Notes: generated by a model not told the origin, from the sequence alone. 64,000 nt of DNA from Candidatus Syntrophosphaera thermopropionivorans (GCF_004353895.1 NZ_SMOG01000001.1:275870-339869), one strand, 5' to 3'. Positions 51,451-61,428 are shown, counted from the first letter of the stretch. Numbers and translations: made by a program.

Positions 51451-54336
51451 TTATTTGACGATGACCATCTTCTTGGTCTGGTTCAAGCTCGGAGTAGTCA
51501 ATCTGTAGAAATAGATTCCACTGCCACAGGTGGTACCCTTGCTATCTTTTCCATCCCAGATAATGGTATGATAACCCTCATTGACTTTTATGGCTTTAAC
51601 AATCTCTCCACGAATATTGTAAATAGTCAAAGTTCCTGACTCACCTGCTTTAATTCCTACCTCTATCTTGGTGCTATTATTAGCCCGGAAGGGGTTAGGA
51701 TAAGCGTTGTTCAGAGTAGTCACTTCAGGAAGTACTGGAGGCACATTACCTTCAACCGTCACAATTACTGGACCGTGGAACTGAGAGTTATTGAAGTCAA
51801 CACTTTCCAACCAGTAGTAATACGTGGTATTATTCTCTACTTCTCTATCTTCAACGGTATAGATATGTTCCTGACTGGTGTTAGTAGCAGGAATCATAGT
51901 GGGAGTTATCAGGATAGCATTATTCAGAGTATTCTCTTCATTACGATATACCCGATATCCACTAAGATTTGTCTCAGTCTGGCTAACCCAAGTCAGTTGC
52001 ACATAGAAGTCATTCGTAAGAACAGCAGTGAAGCTGGATAGTTCAACTGGTAATGGAGGTTGCTCTTCCTCGAATTTTAACATAATATTAGGATATCCAG
52101 CAACTGGTGTTCCTGTAGGAGGAGCTAATGGATCTGGATTTGTACCATCAGAGTAATAACGGATACTACGATTAGTTTTGAGTTCACTTGTACAATAGAA
52201 GTATTCATTATAACTATCATATGAATCTGCATTTTCATCTACAGCGACAACTAAGTTATCAACATTATTATAAGTAAATGGAGTAGTAAGTATTATTTCT
52301 ACCCATCCTTCAATGGCAGGAAGTGTAACAGTTCCAGAAAAAACTTCGGTTAAATTGCTTAATGGAATCCACGCAGTTCCAGAATCAAAACTGGTATTAG
52401 GAGTATGTCCCATATAAACAGTCCAGTTATTACTATTAACCGTAGCAGCAGCACCATTCCAATAATAATATATCTTTTCAATAGGGCGAGCCATATTAAT
52501 TTCACTCTGTAGGAAGATACTCTGGCTATAGCTATAACCATAATAAGGTTCTATAGGAAGTGAAAGATCATCAGTTCCTGTTCCTATTATTACAATTTCT
52601 GAAGATAAGCCTTCAGCAGAAAGAGCTACTTCATAAGGAGTTCCTTCGTAGGTTATGATTAAAGTAGCACTTACAGGTCCTTCCTGAGTTACTATAGCAG
52701 TAACAGGAATTATCACAGATTGTCCGGCATTTAAATCAGCAGGAAGATTAGCATCACTAAAAGAGAACATTGCTGCATTGGGACCAGTTATACTGATATT
52801 ACTACTCTCAATATGTATGGTTCCTCCGCCTAAGTTAGTAACAGTTACATTTGCTGGAGTAGAGGGAACATTTTGCATTAACAGACCAAAATTAATGGAA
52901 GTAGGACTATAGCTGAATACCGGAGCTGTGGGTGCTTCTCGTATGGTTACATCATCTAAACTGATGTACCATGGATTAATGTTAATCCAGCCTTTAATGC
53001 CAAGATAATATATACCGCTTGTAGCAGGAGAGAACACTCCATAAATTCTTTGATAATCGCCATTTACAAGACCGACTTGACCTGTTATAGAAGTCATTGC
53101 AGCAATAGTTGCTGCTGTTCCATAATAAAGACCCAGAGTTGCATCGGCACTATTTGAGCCATCTTGGCGAGCATAAGCTTCAAACTCATAGGTAGTACCC
53201 CCGATTAAAGAAACCGGACGGAATAACCAGGCTGATCCGTTATATTGCAAGGTTACATTAAAGGAACCCGTTCTGGGGGTTCTGTTATAGGTAGTTTGAG
53301 TACTATTTGCTGTCCAGTATTTAGTAGTAAATTCGGGACCTGCTACTTGAGCCCAGTTAGCAATATTGGTTGAACCATCTGTATTACCTTCTTCAAAGCT
53401 TTCGGTATAGGGCAAAGAATTAATTGTTGGATCGGCTCTTGTAGTGAAGCTTCTTACAGTGGCTTGAGGTCCTTCGCCTAGGGCATTATAAGCTGAAACT
53501 GTCCAGTAATAGGTAGTATTATATGCTAGAGGTGTAGTTAAAGTATAGGAGAGAGCACTCTGATCAACTATAAGAGTAGTAGGTGGATTATTGGTATCGC
53601 AATAGAGTTTATACCCTGTAGGTAAACTTCCAGTTTGGGGAGCTGCCCAGCTAAAAGTTGTATATTCATTCACACCTGTAGCTCCATCTAAAGGTAAACT
53701 TAGAACAGGTGCTTCGGGGGGAGTGGTTGATGGAGTAATTATGGCTACATTTGGACGATTATAACTGCTGTTTCCTGCACCTGCTGGGAAAGAATCATCC
53801 TGATATTTATATACCATCATATAGTTTGGTGAGGTAGATGTATAACGGAAAGTAGGATAACCTGAAACATATTCACCATCCCAATTTTCAAACAGTAGTT
53901 CCAGATTTGAAGTTCCATCCCAAGTAGCGGGTGTTGTGAACATAATATAATGCCAACCACCTCCATTATAAGTAAGATTTCCCTGGAAAAGAGGTAAAAA
54001 ATAAGCTGGATTTGGATATCCCGTTCCCGTTTCATCTTGAGCTGTACCATATGATGTTAGAGCCGTGGTTCTAACATATATGCGTTGATCCAGCATTGTG
54101 TAATTGGAAGGGGTATTACCCACATAAAAACCTATGCCTGTTATTGGAGTATTGGCAGGTACTCCAGCTGTAGTTAATTCTGCTGCTGTCCAGATAGCCT
54201 TGCTCCAGCTATAATCATAGTATCCATAAAACGGGCAAAAACCACTTGTTGATGTTCCGGTTCCAATAAAATAAGTATCAGCAAAGGCAAGGGTAAATAA
54301 GGCTAAAGTAATGATTAGTAAAGTAAGCTTTTTCAT
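51451..54336 (-). CDS. Secreted multidomain protein with FN3-like domains and sorting domain
   Basis: A 961-residue exoprotein with signal peptide KKLTLLIITLALFTLAFA. A glycine/aromatic-rich N-terminal domain begins FIGTGTSTSGFCPFYGYYDYSWS, and a related copy (IIGTGTDDLSLPIEPYYGYSYSQS) recurs near residue 595, so the domain is duplicated. FN3-like segments lie about 210-310 and 790-870. An adhesin/choice-of-anchor-like domain covers about 320-490, and an ASPM/choice-of-anchor-D-like domain (FSYSPTSINFGLLMQNV) about 495-590. The FlgD-like sorting domain closes the protein (NAYPNPFRANNSTKIEV to KKMVIVK). Probably a surface or matrix protein. Terminator 29 bp downstream. Confidence 0.85.
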   Translation of the reverse strand: MKKLTLLIITLALFTLAFADTYFIGTGTSTSGFCPFYGYYDYSWSKAIWTAAELTTAGVPANTPITGIGFYVGNTPSNYTMLDQRIYVRTTALTSYGTAQDETGTGYPNPAYFLPLFQGNLTYNGGGWHYIMFTTPATWDGTSNLELLFENWDGEYVSGYPTFRYTSTSPNYMMVYKYQDDSFPAGAGNSSYNRPNVAIITPSTTPPEAPVLSLPLDGATGVNEYTTFSWAAPQTGSLPTGYKLYCDTNNPPTTLIVDQSALSYTLTTPLAYNTTYYWTVSAYNALGEGPQATVRSFTTRADPTINSLPYTESFEEGNTDGSTNIANWAQVAGPEFTTKYWTANSTQTTYNRTPRTGSFNVTLQYNGSAWLFRPVSLIGGTTYEFEAYARQDGSNSADATLGLYYGTAATIAAMTSITGQVGLVNGDYQRIYGVFSPATSGIYYLGIKGWININPWYISLDDVTIREAPTAPVFSYSPTSINFGLLMQNVPSTPANVTVTNLGGGTIHIESSNISITGPNAAMFSFSDANLPADLNAGQSVIIPVTAIVTQEGPVSATLIITYEGTPYEVALSAEGLSSEIVIIGTGTDDLSLPIEPYYGYSYSQSIFLQSEINMARPIEKIYYYWNGAAATVNSNNWTVYMGHTPNTSFDSGTAWIPLSNLTEVFSGTVTLPAIEGWVEIILTTPFTYNNVDNLVVAVDENADSYDSYNEYFYCTSELKTNRSIRYYSDGTNPDPLAPPTGTPVAGYPNIMLKFEEEQPPLPVELSSFTAVLTNDFYVQLTWVSQTETNLSGYRVYRNEENTLNNAILITPTMIPATNTSQEHIYTVEDREVENNTTYYYWLESVDFNNSQFHGPVIVTVEGNVPPVLPEVTTLNNAYPNPFRANNSTKIEVGIKAGESGTLTIYNIRGEIVKAIKVNEGYHTIIWDGKDSKGTTCGSGIYFYRLTTPSLNQTKKMVIVK

Positions 54337-55676
54337 TTCATTAAACTCCTTTTTTAGTTATTTTCTTGAAAAGTGAGAGCGGGGTTGAAGTCATTTTTAA
54401 AGAGTGAGGTAAAGAGTGATAAATTCTCTTTAAACCTCTTGTTTGTTTGCGATAATTGAAATTTAACGGGATAATAGCAGCTATGAGAATGAGCTGCAGA
54501 GATAATTGCGAAGGGTTGATAATGTAAATTATACTTCAAACCAGGGGTAAAACTAGTTTGTCTACACCGAGATATATGGATATTTTTATATTTTTCTCCT
54601 TTTTCCCTCCTTTTTTTTTGTCTAAATAAAGAAAATAAATTAACCTTCATACTTTTACCTTTTAAACCTTCCTTCATAGCACAAGGCTAAAAGCAGATTT
54701 ACATACTATATTAATAACTCATATTACATAATTAACAAATTATTATTATATGGTATTTGTCAAGTTTTTTCTTTGCAATATCTGCGTTTTTTATAAAAAT
54801 ATTACTGAATTAATTGTTAAGTAATTGATTAGGAAGTAATTAGGGCAGAAAGAATAATTTAAGATTTATATTTATGAAGTCATTTCATCTTAAGATGAGG
54901 ATAAAATTATTTAGTAGTTCAAAGTGTAATTAAGAAGTATAACTAAACTCCACGAAGTCATAAATGGAGTAGTAGATATACTCATCTACAATAGTCCTTC
55001 AGGAATTTTAAAAAAAAATGCATTTTCCTGAACCAGTGATCGTTGATTGGTATTGACAAATCTGGGTAAGGTTATGAACGATGAAAATATCAATCTTTGT
55101 ATGTTAATCTTCTATTATGGTTAAATTTATAATCCCTTATTTAACATAAAATTACTGAGTCTATCCTGGCTCTTCCCTGTCTCTTTCTTGAGGAATTTGT
55201 TAAGAGGGAGTTAAGGAATTGGCAAGGATGGGCATCTCTTTATACAAATGGCGGTTAATAGAAGAAGTGCTTAGGTAGCGTTAATATTGATGATAAGACT
55301 AATCATAGGTTTTTAAATTTTAGTTTTATGAGGTATGAAATATTTACAGGTACTTTTATTTATAAGTTCAAAGAAGAAATATTTAGGGAAATCACAACCT
55401 TATCTTCCATATTTATTAATCATATCTTATGCTCTTTTTGACAGGTAATAATTTCATACTTGAATCAAAAATGTTTTAAGCTACGAACTTTCAATGGAGA
55501 TTGTTAATTTAAAATAACGGGTAAAATTAGTTTATAGATTATCGCTATTCTTGAAAAATAAGAAGAGTCTTAGGGTTTTACGAGTTAAGAGGGTAAATTA
55601 CACCGATAAGATGTACTATAATCTTTATAAAGCATAGCAGAATTGAGAAGAGCAATTTTTTATAAAATGAAAAAAT
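54337..55676. other. Long intergenic region, no convincing gene
   Basis: About 1.3 kb, very A/T-rich, upstream of the exoprotein gene and beyond the end of the hydrogenase operon. The only open frame (54354-54677, minus) has no family character and lies where the leader or promoter of the exoprotein should be. TTCAGGAA (54998-55005) pairs with TTCCTGAA (55025-55032). The 11-nt element at 55166-55232 is the other structured feature. Confidence 0.5.
55166..55232. repeat. 11-nt-phased mirrored intergenic element, copy D
   Basis: Left arm: CTGGCTCTTCC (55166-55176) and CTGTCTCTTTC (55177-55187). Right arm: TTAAGAGGGAG (55200-55210), TTAAGGAATTG (55211-55221) and GCAAGGATGGG (55222-55232). The left arm resembles copy A (CTGACTCTTCT) and the right arm copies B and C. 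Confidence 0.7.
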
Positions 55677-55701
55677 AGGCGGGAATAATTAGTTCCCGCC
55701 T
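55677..55701 (-). terminator. Terminator of the hydrogenase operon
   Basis: AGGCGGGAA (55677-55685) pairs with TTCCCGCCT (55693-55701). On the minus strand the stem is followed by ATTTTTTCATTTT. It lies 29 bp after the hydrogenase catalytic subunit stop. Confidence 0.9.
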
Positions 55702-55729
55702 GGTTATTTTATATATATTTGTCAGATGT

Positions 55730-57514
55730 TTATTGATGTTTATGTGTAACCTGTCCCACCACTTGACCATTAGTGACAGAGCGTTTGAAGTAGTAAGTAT
55801 GTAGAAGTTTCAGGGCAAGAGGTGAGTTTGGTTGTCCTAAGAACTTTTCGTATACTTTTAGAACTTCAGGATTTCTATGAGATTGACGCACTGGTAAGCT
55901 GCGATCTTCTTCATAGAGAGCAAGTCCACGACGAGCACGAGAAGCGATATCATTACCATAGGGTTGACCGCCACCACCGACACAACCGCCAGGACAAGCC
56001 ATAATTTCAATAAAGTGCCAGGGAGATTCACCTTTAGTAGCCAATCCTTCTCTCACTCTATCCAGAACTTTTCTAGCATTGGATAAACCATGAGCTACAG
56101 CTACATTAACATTTCCAAAACCGGGAATCTCTACACTTGCTTCTTTAACACCTTCCAATCCCCTGACTCCTTGAATTTCAACATTTTCCAGGTCTTTTCC
56201 TGTGACCAGATAGTAAGCAGAACGGATAGCCGCTTCCATCACACCACCGGTAGCACCAAAAATAGTGCCTGCACCAGAATAGAAGCTCATTCCTTTATCA
56301 GGTTCCTCTTCAGGAAGATTGGCAAAATCTATTCCAGCTTCCTTAATCATACGAATAAACTCCCGTGTAGTGAGCACATAATCAGTATCTTGATAGCCGG
56401 AATCGCGGAGTTCAGGACGACGCGCTTCAAATTTTTTAGCAGTACAAGGCATTATAGCAACAGAAACAATCTTAGCAGGATCAATATTATTTTCTTGAGC
56501 GTAATAGGTCTTAGCAAGGACACCGAACATACTCATAGGAGATTTAGCGGTGGAAACACAATCTGCCAGATCAGGATAATAAGTTTCCATAAACTTTATC
56601 CAACCAGGTGAACAGGAAGTTATAAGGGGTCTCTTTTCACCTGCTTTGAGTTTAGTTACGCACTCCGTGCCTTCTTCCATAATAGTTAAATCAGCGGTGA
56701 AATTGGTATCCATTACGCTATCAAAACCGATTCTACGCAGGGCTGCATACATCTTTTTAGGAGTTACCGAGCCCAGAGGCATACCGAATTCTTCCCCTAA
56801 GGACACACGAATGGAAGGAGCTTCTTGCACGATAACATGCTTATCAGGGTCAAGAATTGCTTCCCAGACAGCATCCAGTTCACTGCGTTCATGCAAAGCA
56901 CCTGTGGGACAATAAACAGTGCATTGGCCGCAATTTACACAAGGACTGTTTGCCATTCCGAGACTGAAAGCAGTATCAATATGAGTGTTTATACCACGAT
57001 CGGCAAAAGTCAAAGCATAAACGGTTTGAGTTTCATTACATACATTAATGCAACGACCACAGGCAATACATTTATTAATATCCCTTACAATAGACAAGGA
57101 GCTTTCATCCACCGGTTTTTTCTCCAGAATATTGGGAAGAGCATCAGAATCTACTCCAAGATTATTTGCTAGAGTCTGAAGTTCGCACTTATTATTTGCA
57201 ACACAAGTTGGGCAACTAACATCGTGGTTAGAAAGAATCATTTCAACAAGTGTTTTACGATAAGCACGCAGTTTTTTGGAGTTTGTAATCAATTTCATAC
57301 CTTCCGAAACGGGAGTACAACAAGCTCTTTTTGGAGTGGGATTTCCCACGATTTCTACCACGCAAACTCCACAATTAGCAGTGGGAGGTAAATCAGGATG
57401 ATAACAGAGCCTGGGAATATATACTTCATTTTGGTCTGCTACTTCAATGATGGTCATAGTATCGGGAACTTCCAGATGCTTGCCATCTAGCCAGATATTT
57501 ACAGTTTTAGCCAT
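55730..57514 (-). CDS. hydA: [FeFe] hydrogenase catalytic subunit (HndD/HydA type)
   Basis: A 594-residue group A [FeFe] hydrogenase. The N-terminal [2Fe-2S] domain holds Cys37, 48, 51 and 65/66. The His-ligated [4Fe-4S] segment contains His97, Cys101, Cys104 and Cys110. Two [4Fe-4S] motifs are at Cys149-159 and Cys192-202. The H-cluster domain shows L1 TSCSPGW (Cys301), L2 MPCTAKKFE (Cys357) and L3 EIMACPGGCVGGGGQP (Cys507, Cys511). L1 has Ser where many enzymes have a second Cys. The C-terminal small domain ends with KLLHTYYFKRS. It should exchange electrons with NuoF/NuoE-like subunits encoded upstream, possibly by flavin-based bifurcation. It is the last gene of the operon. The HydEFG maturases are not in the window. 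Confidence 0.96.
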   Translation of the reverse strand: MAKTVNIWLDGKHLEVPDTMTIIEVADQNEVYIPRLCYHPDLPPTANCGVCVVEIVGNPTPKRACCTPVSEGMKLITNSKKLRAYRKTLVEMILSNHDVSCPTCVANNKCELQTLANNLGVDSDALPNILEKKPVDESSLSIVRDINKCIACGRCINVCNETQTVYALTFADRGINTHIDTAFSLGMANSPCVNCGQCTVYCPTGALHERSELDAVWEAILDPDKHVIVQEAPSIRVSLGEEFGMPLGSVTPKKMYAALRRIGFDSVMDTNFTADLTIMEEGTECVTKLKAGEKRPLITSCSPGWIKFMETYYPDLADCVSTAKSPMSMFGVLAKTYYAQENNIDPAKIVSVAIMPCTAKKFEARRPELRDSGYQDTDYVLTTREFIRMIKEAGIDFANLPEEEPDKGMSFYSGAGTIFGATGGVMEAAIRSAYYLVTGKDLENVEIQGVRGLEGVKEASVEIPGFGNVNVAVAHGLSNARKVLDRVREGLATKGESPWHFIEIMACPGGCVGGGGQPYGNDIASRARRGLALYEEDRSLPVRQSHRNPEVLKVYEKFLGQPNSPLALKLLHTYYFKRSVTNGQVVGQVTHKHQ

Positions 57515-57535
57515 ATCTTAAGTCCTCTTTATGTT

Positions 57536-59098
57536 TTATCTTTTAGTTATTTCTTGGAATTCGTCACCAAAGTTTTCAATGGCAGAACGAACAGGCATCA
57601 CTGGAGATTGACCTAAAGCACAGAAGCTGGTGGCAAACATTGTATCGGCAATGGTTAGCATAAGGTCTACATCTTCCATTGTGCCTTCACCTTTTTTAAT
57701 TTTGGTGATGAGTTCGTAGAGCTGTTGACAGCCATTACGACAGGCAGAACACTTTCCACAGGATTCGTGACGGAAGAAACGAAGGATAGACCAGAGCAAA
57801 TCTACGATACTTTGATGTTCATTCAGCACCAGAATAGCTCCAGAACCCAGAACGGCTGCATATTCATTGAGGTTGGCAAAATCCATATTAACATCCAGCA
57901 ATCTTTCGGGTAAAAGCACTCCAGCAGCGCCACCTACTAAAGCAGCTTTAAAACGGAAGCCTTTTTTCATACCACCAGCATATTCATTGATGATAGTGCG
58001 CAAAGGAGTTCCCATATCTACTTCACAAAGTCCAGGATAAGTGACATCACCGAGAATTGTATAAACCTTGGTTCCAGTTGATTGAGGTGTTCCGTGTGCT
58101 TTAAAAGCTTCTGCTCCATTTTTAATTATGAAGGGCACATTTGCCAGAGTTTCTACATTATTAACCACCGTTGGAGCCTTCCAGAGACCTTCTACTCCGG
58201 GGAAAGGAGGTTTCCAGCGTGGATTTCCTCTGTTTCCTTCCAGCGATTCAATTAAAGCGGTTTCTTCACCGCACACATAAGCTCCAGCACCAATTTTTAT
58301 ATCTATATCCAGATCAAATCCCGAGTCAAAGATATTTTTGCCCAGCAAGCCATATTCATAAGCTTGAGCAATAGCTTTGCGAAGGCGTTCTATACATAGT
58401 TTATATTCACCACGGATATAGATGTAAGCTTTAGTGGCACCGACAGCACGAGCACAAATCATTACTCCTTCTAAGAGTTGATGAGGGTCTCCTTCCATAA
58501 TGAGACGGTCCTTAAAAGTGCCAGGCTCACCTTCATCAGCATTGACTACCACATATTTTTGGGGGACTTGCAAGGGAGCAGTAAAACTCCATTTTACCCC
58601 TGTAGGGAAGCCAGCTCCACCTCTACCACGAAGCCCAGATTCTTTCACTTCCTTAACAATTTCTTCAGGTTTCATCTGAGTGAAAGCCTTTTCCCAGGCT
58701 TCATAGCCGCCAACGCCAATATATTCTTCTATATTTTCCGGGTCAATCACTCCAGAATTACGGAGTACAATACGGTTTTCATAGTTTAAACGAGGTTTAT
58801 ATTTACTGGTAGTATCCAGCATCAATCGCTTCACAGGTCTTCCTTTAAGGAAATGCTCTTCTACCAGTTCTGGGATATCTTCAATCTTCACATCTTGATA
58901 AGTGATATTTTCAGGATAGACGGTTAAACATATTCCTTTGCCAAAAAAGCCTAAGGGACCAGTTTCCAGAACATTGATTTCTTCCTGAAGGTCATATTTA
59001 GCCAGTTCTTTGCGCAGTTCTTTGATAAATTCTTCTGCACCTGCAAGCAATGAAGCTTCACTGATTCCGACCAGGATATGACTACGATAGAATTTCAT
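57536..59098 (-). CDS. NuoF-like flavin subunit of hydrogenase, short form lacking FeS termini
   Basis: A 520-residue NADH/FMN subunit. The central NuoF core has the FMN/NADH motifs GLRGRGGAGFPTGVKW, VVNADEGEPGTFKDR and GAGAYVCGEETALIES. The C-terminal cluster is HESCGKCSACRNG plus the later Cys in SFCALGQ. Residues 1-75 form a thioredoxin-like domain whose [2Fe-2S] cysteines are gone: ILVGISEASLLAG replaces the CxGxxC loop, and LETGPLGFFGKGIC replaces TGCxGxC. The C-terminal 2[4Fe-4S] domain of the paralogue at 59564 is also absent. Its start overlaps the NuoE-like gene by 4 bp, so the pair is translated together. It probably hands electrons directly to HydA. Confidence 0.93.
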   Translation of the reverse strand: MKFYRSHILVGISEASLLAGAEEFIKELRKELAKYDLQEEINVLETGPLGFFGKGICLTVYPENITYQDVKIEDIPELVEEHFLKGRPVKRLMLDTTSKYKPRLNYENRIVLRNSGVIDPENIEEYIGVGGYEAWEKAFTQMKPEEIVKEVKESGLRGRGGAGFPTGVKWSFTAPLQVPQKYVVVNADEGEPGTFKDRLIMEGDPHQLLEGVMICARAVGATKAYIYIRGEYKLCIERLRKAIAQAYEYGLLGKNIFDSGFDLDIDIKIGAGAYVCGEETALIESLEGNRGNPRWKPPFPGVEGLWKAPTVVNNVETLANVPFIIKNGAEAFKAHGTPQSTGTKVYTILGDVTYPGLCEVDMGTPLRTIINEYAGGMKKGFRFKAALVGGAAGVLLPERLLDVNMDFANLNEYAAVLGSGAILVLNEHQSIVDLLWSILRFFRHESCGKCSACRNGCQQLYELITKIKKGEGTMEDVDLMLTIADTMFATSFCALGQSPVMPVRSAIENFGDEFQEITKR

Positions 59099-59553
59099 TG
59101 GTTCCCCCTTCTGATTTTATCAATAATCTCTTCTACTTTTTCTTCCGTGAGGTCACCATATACATCTTCATTAATCATCATCACGGGTGCATTTCCACAA
59201 ACACCAAGACAGGCACAAAGTTCCAGTGTGAACATTCCATCTTTAGTGGTCTCACCTGTATTCACGCCAAGAAGCATTTTCAGTTTGCGAAGAATGTTTG
59301 TTGAACCTTTAATATAACAGGGTGGTGATTCACAAAGGCGGATAATATTTTTCCCACGAGGTTTGGTGCTATACATTGTGTAGAAAGTTAGCACTCCATA
59401 GATATGATTGGTGGGAATATTGAGATATTCTGCAACCACTTGAACTGCTTCTTCAGGAATATAATGTTGAGGATGGTGGTCCTGGATATCATGCAAGATA
59501 TAGAGTAGATTATCTTTTTCAGGAGTATATTTTTCACATATTTCTTTATACAT
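59095..59553 (-). CDS. NuoE-like [2Fe-2S] subunit, second copy
   Basis: A 152-residue thioredoxin-fold ferredoxin that docks on NuoF. The helical N-terminus (ILHDIQDHHPQHYIPEEAVQVVAEYLNIP) leads to IYGVLTFYTMYSTKPRGKN. The four cluster ligands are in CESPPC and CACLGVCGNAP. It lies between the two NuoF-like genes: 10 bp after the first and 4 bp overlapping the second. It and the copy at 62372 are clearly diverged, so the duplication is old. Confidence 0.93.
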   Translation of the reverse strand: MYKEICEKYTPEKDNLLYILHDIQDHHPQHYIPEEAVQVVAEYLNIPTNHIYGVLTFYTMYSTKPRGKNIIRLCESPPCYIKGSTNILRKLKMLLGVNTGETTKDGMFTLELCACLGVCGNAPVMMINEDVYGDLTEEKVEEIIDKIRRGNQ

Positions 59554-59563
59554 AGAGGACTCC

Positions 59564-61414
59564 TTATTCTTCTATAGAGATATTTTGTTTTTCTTGCAGT
59601 TGTTTTAGCACATCAGGATGCATTCCTGGAATACGATCAATAGCTTTTACTGGGCATACATCCTGACAATTTCCACATTTAATGCATTCCGTTTGGGAGA
59701 TAGTGTATTTTTCATCTCTTGAACCTGATATACAAGAGACAGGACACTTCCGAGCACAAAGAGAACAGCCGATGCAACGATTTTTATCTATCATAAAATG
59801 GAATAAATCGGTGCATACCTTGGTCTGGCAACTATGATCCCGAATATGCGATTCATATTCTTCGCGGAAATAACGGATAGTGGAAAGCACAGGATTGGGA
59901 GCAGTTTGACCTAAGCCACAAAGTGAAAGTCTGCTAATGGTTTCACCCAGATGCTGTAATTCCTCAAGGTCTCCTTCTTTCCCTTCACCTCTTGTTATGC
60001 GGTCCAGAATATTATACATATGTTTTAAGCCAATACGACAGGGAGAACATTTACCACAGGATTCATCTACACAGAAACCTATAAAGAACTTGGCAACATT
60101 GACCATACATTTCTGGTCATTCATCACAATCACACCACCAGAACCCATCATAGCACCGCGTTCTTTTAATGTTTCATAATCTACGGGGACATCTAAATGC
60201 TCACGAGTTAAACAACCACCAGAAGGACCACCTAACTGTACTGCTTTGAATTCGTGACCATTAGCCATTCCGCCACCTACATCAAAAATCAATTCTCGCA
60301 GAGTTATTCCCATTGGAACTTCTACCAAACCAGTATTATTAACATCTCCTGTGAGAGCAAAGACTTTGGTGCCCTTGCTAGTCTCTGTTCCCATAGAGGC
60401 AAACCATTCAGCACCTCTGAGGAAAATGGTGGGAATATTGGCAAAGGTTTCCACATTATTAACTACCGTAGGTTTATTCCAGAGACCTTTAACTGCAGGA
60501 TAAGGTGGTTTAGGAGTGGGATTGCCACGTTCTCCTTGAATAGATTGGATGAGAGCAGTTTCTTCACCACAAACGAAAGCACCAGCACCAGTTCTGACTT
60601 CTGCCTCAAAGGAGAAATTGGAACCGAAGATATTTTCACCCATCAAACCGGCTTCTTTAGCTTGTTTTATGGCATTACGGATGCGTTTGATTGCCAGAGG
60701 GTACTCTGCTCTAATGTAGAAGAATCCCTTGGTGGCACCAATAGCATAGGCACCAATCATCATTCCTTCAATGACACGATGAGGATCTCCTTCCAAAACT
60801 GATCTATCCATAAAAGCGCCGGGATCTCCTTCATCACCATTACAGATGATATATTTTTCGTCTGATTCAACATCGTGTACCAGTTGCCATTTTATATGAG
60901 TGGGAAAACCACCGCCGCCACGACCACGCAAACCAGAAGCTTTAACTACATCTATAACCTGCTGTGGATTCATAGTAGTCAAAACAGTTCCCAGAGCTTC
61001 ATAACCACCAGTAGCAATGTATTCTTCCATACTTTCAGGATTGATGAAGCCGCAATTGGCTAATGCCACCTTTACCTGTTTACGGTAGAAAGGGACTTCC
61101 TTTTGAGATGAGACAAGTCTTTCCTCTTCACGCAGCATTAAGCGCTGGACAGGTCTTCCTTTGAGGAAATGTTCAGTAACAATCTCTTCCACATCTTCTG
61201 GCTTAACTGATTTATAAAATACACCTTCAGGATATATAACCAGCACTGGACCATAATCACAAGGACCCATACAGCCAGTTTCAATGATATTTACTTCACT
61301 GGAGATACCTTTATCGGCAAGTACCTCCTGGAAGCGTTCTTTAACTTTTAGAGATCCTGCTGAAATGCAGCCAGAACCGCAACAAATCAGCAGGTCTATG
61401 CGTTTGAGAGACAT
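59564..61414 (-). CDS. NuoF-like flavin subunit of hydrogenase, full-length (HndC/HydB type)
   Basis: A 616-residue subunit that binds FMN and NAD(P)H. The N-terminal thioredoxin-like [2Fe-2S] domain is intact (CCGSGCISAGS and TGCMGPCDYGP). The core has GLRGRGGGGFPTHIKW, CNGDEGDPGAFMDR, GAGAFVCGEETALIQS and the cluster ESCGKCSPCRIG with LSLCGLGQ. The C-terminus adds two ferredoxin motifs (CIGCSLCARKCP and CIKCGNCQDVCP). This is the organisation of the flavin subunit in electron-bifurcating HydABC and Hnd hydrogenases. Starts 14 bp after the Cys-less HndB-like gene. Confidence 0.95.
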   Translation of the reverse strand: MSLKRIDLLICCGSGCISAGSLKVKERFQEVLADKGISSEVNIIETGCMGPCDYGPVLVIYPEGVFYKSVKPEDVEEIVTEHFLKGRPVQRLMLREEERLVSSQKEVPFYRKQVKVALANCGFINPESMEEYIATGGYEALGTVLTTMNPQQVIDVVKASGLRGRGGGGFPTHIKWQLVHDVESDEKYIICNGDEGDPGAFMDRSVLEGDPHRVIEGMMIGAYAIGATKGFFYIRAEYPLAIKRIRNAIKQAKEAGLMGENIFGSNFSFEAEVRTGAGAFVCGEETALIQSIQGERGNPTPKPPYPAVKGLWNKPTVVNNVETFANIPTIFLRGAEWFASMGTETSKGTKVFALTGDVNNTGLVEVPMGITLRELIFDVGGGMANGHEFKAVQLGGPSGGCLTREHLDVPVDYETLKERGAMMGSGGVIVMNDQKCMVNVAKFFIGFCVDESCGKCSPCRIGLKHMYNILDRITRGEGKEGDLEELQHLGETISRLSLCGLGQTAPNPVLSTIRYFREEYESHIRDHSCQTKVCTDLFHFMIDKNRCIGCSLCARKCPVSCISGSRDEKYTISQTECIKCGNCQDVCPVKAIDRIPGMHPDVLKQLQEKQNISIEE

Positions 61415-61428
61415 TCAATAACCTCCTC

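Noticed and set aside
54354..54677. Open frame of 107 codons on the minus strand
   Set aside because: No family resemblance, low complexity, and it lies in the leader region of the exoprotein gene; probably chance.
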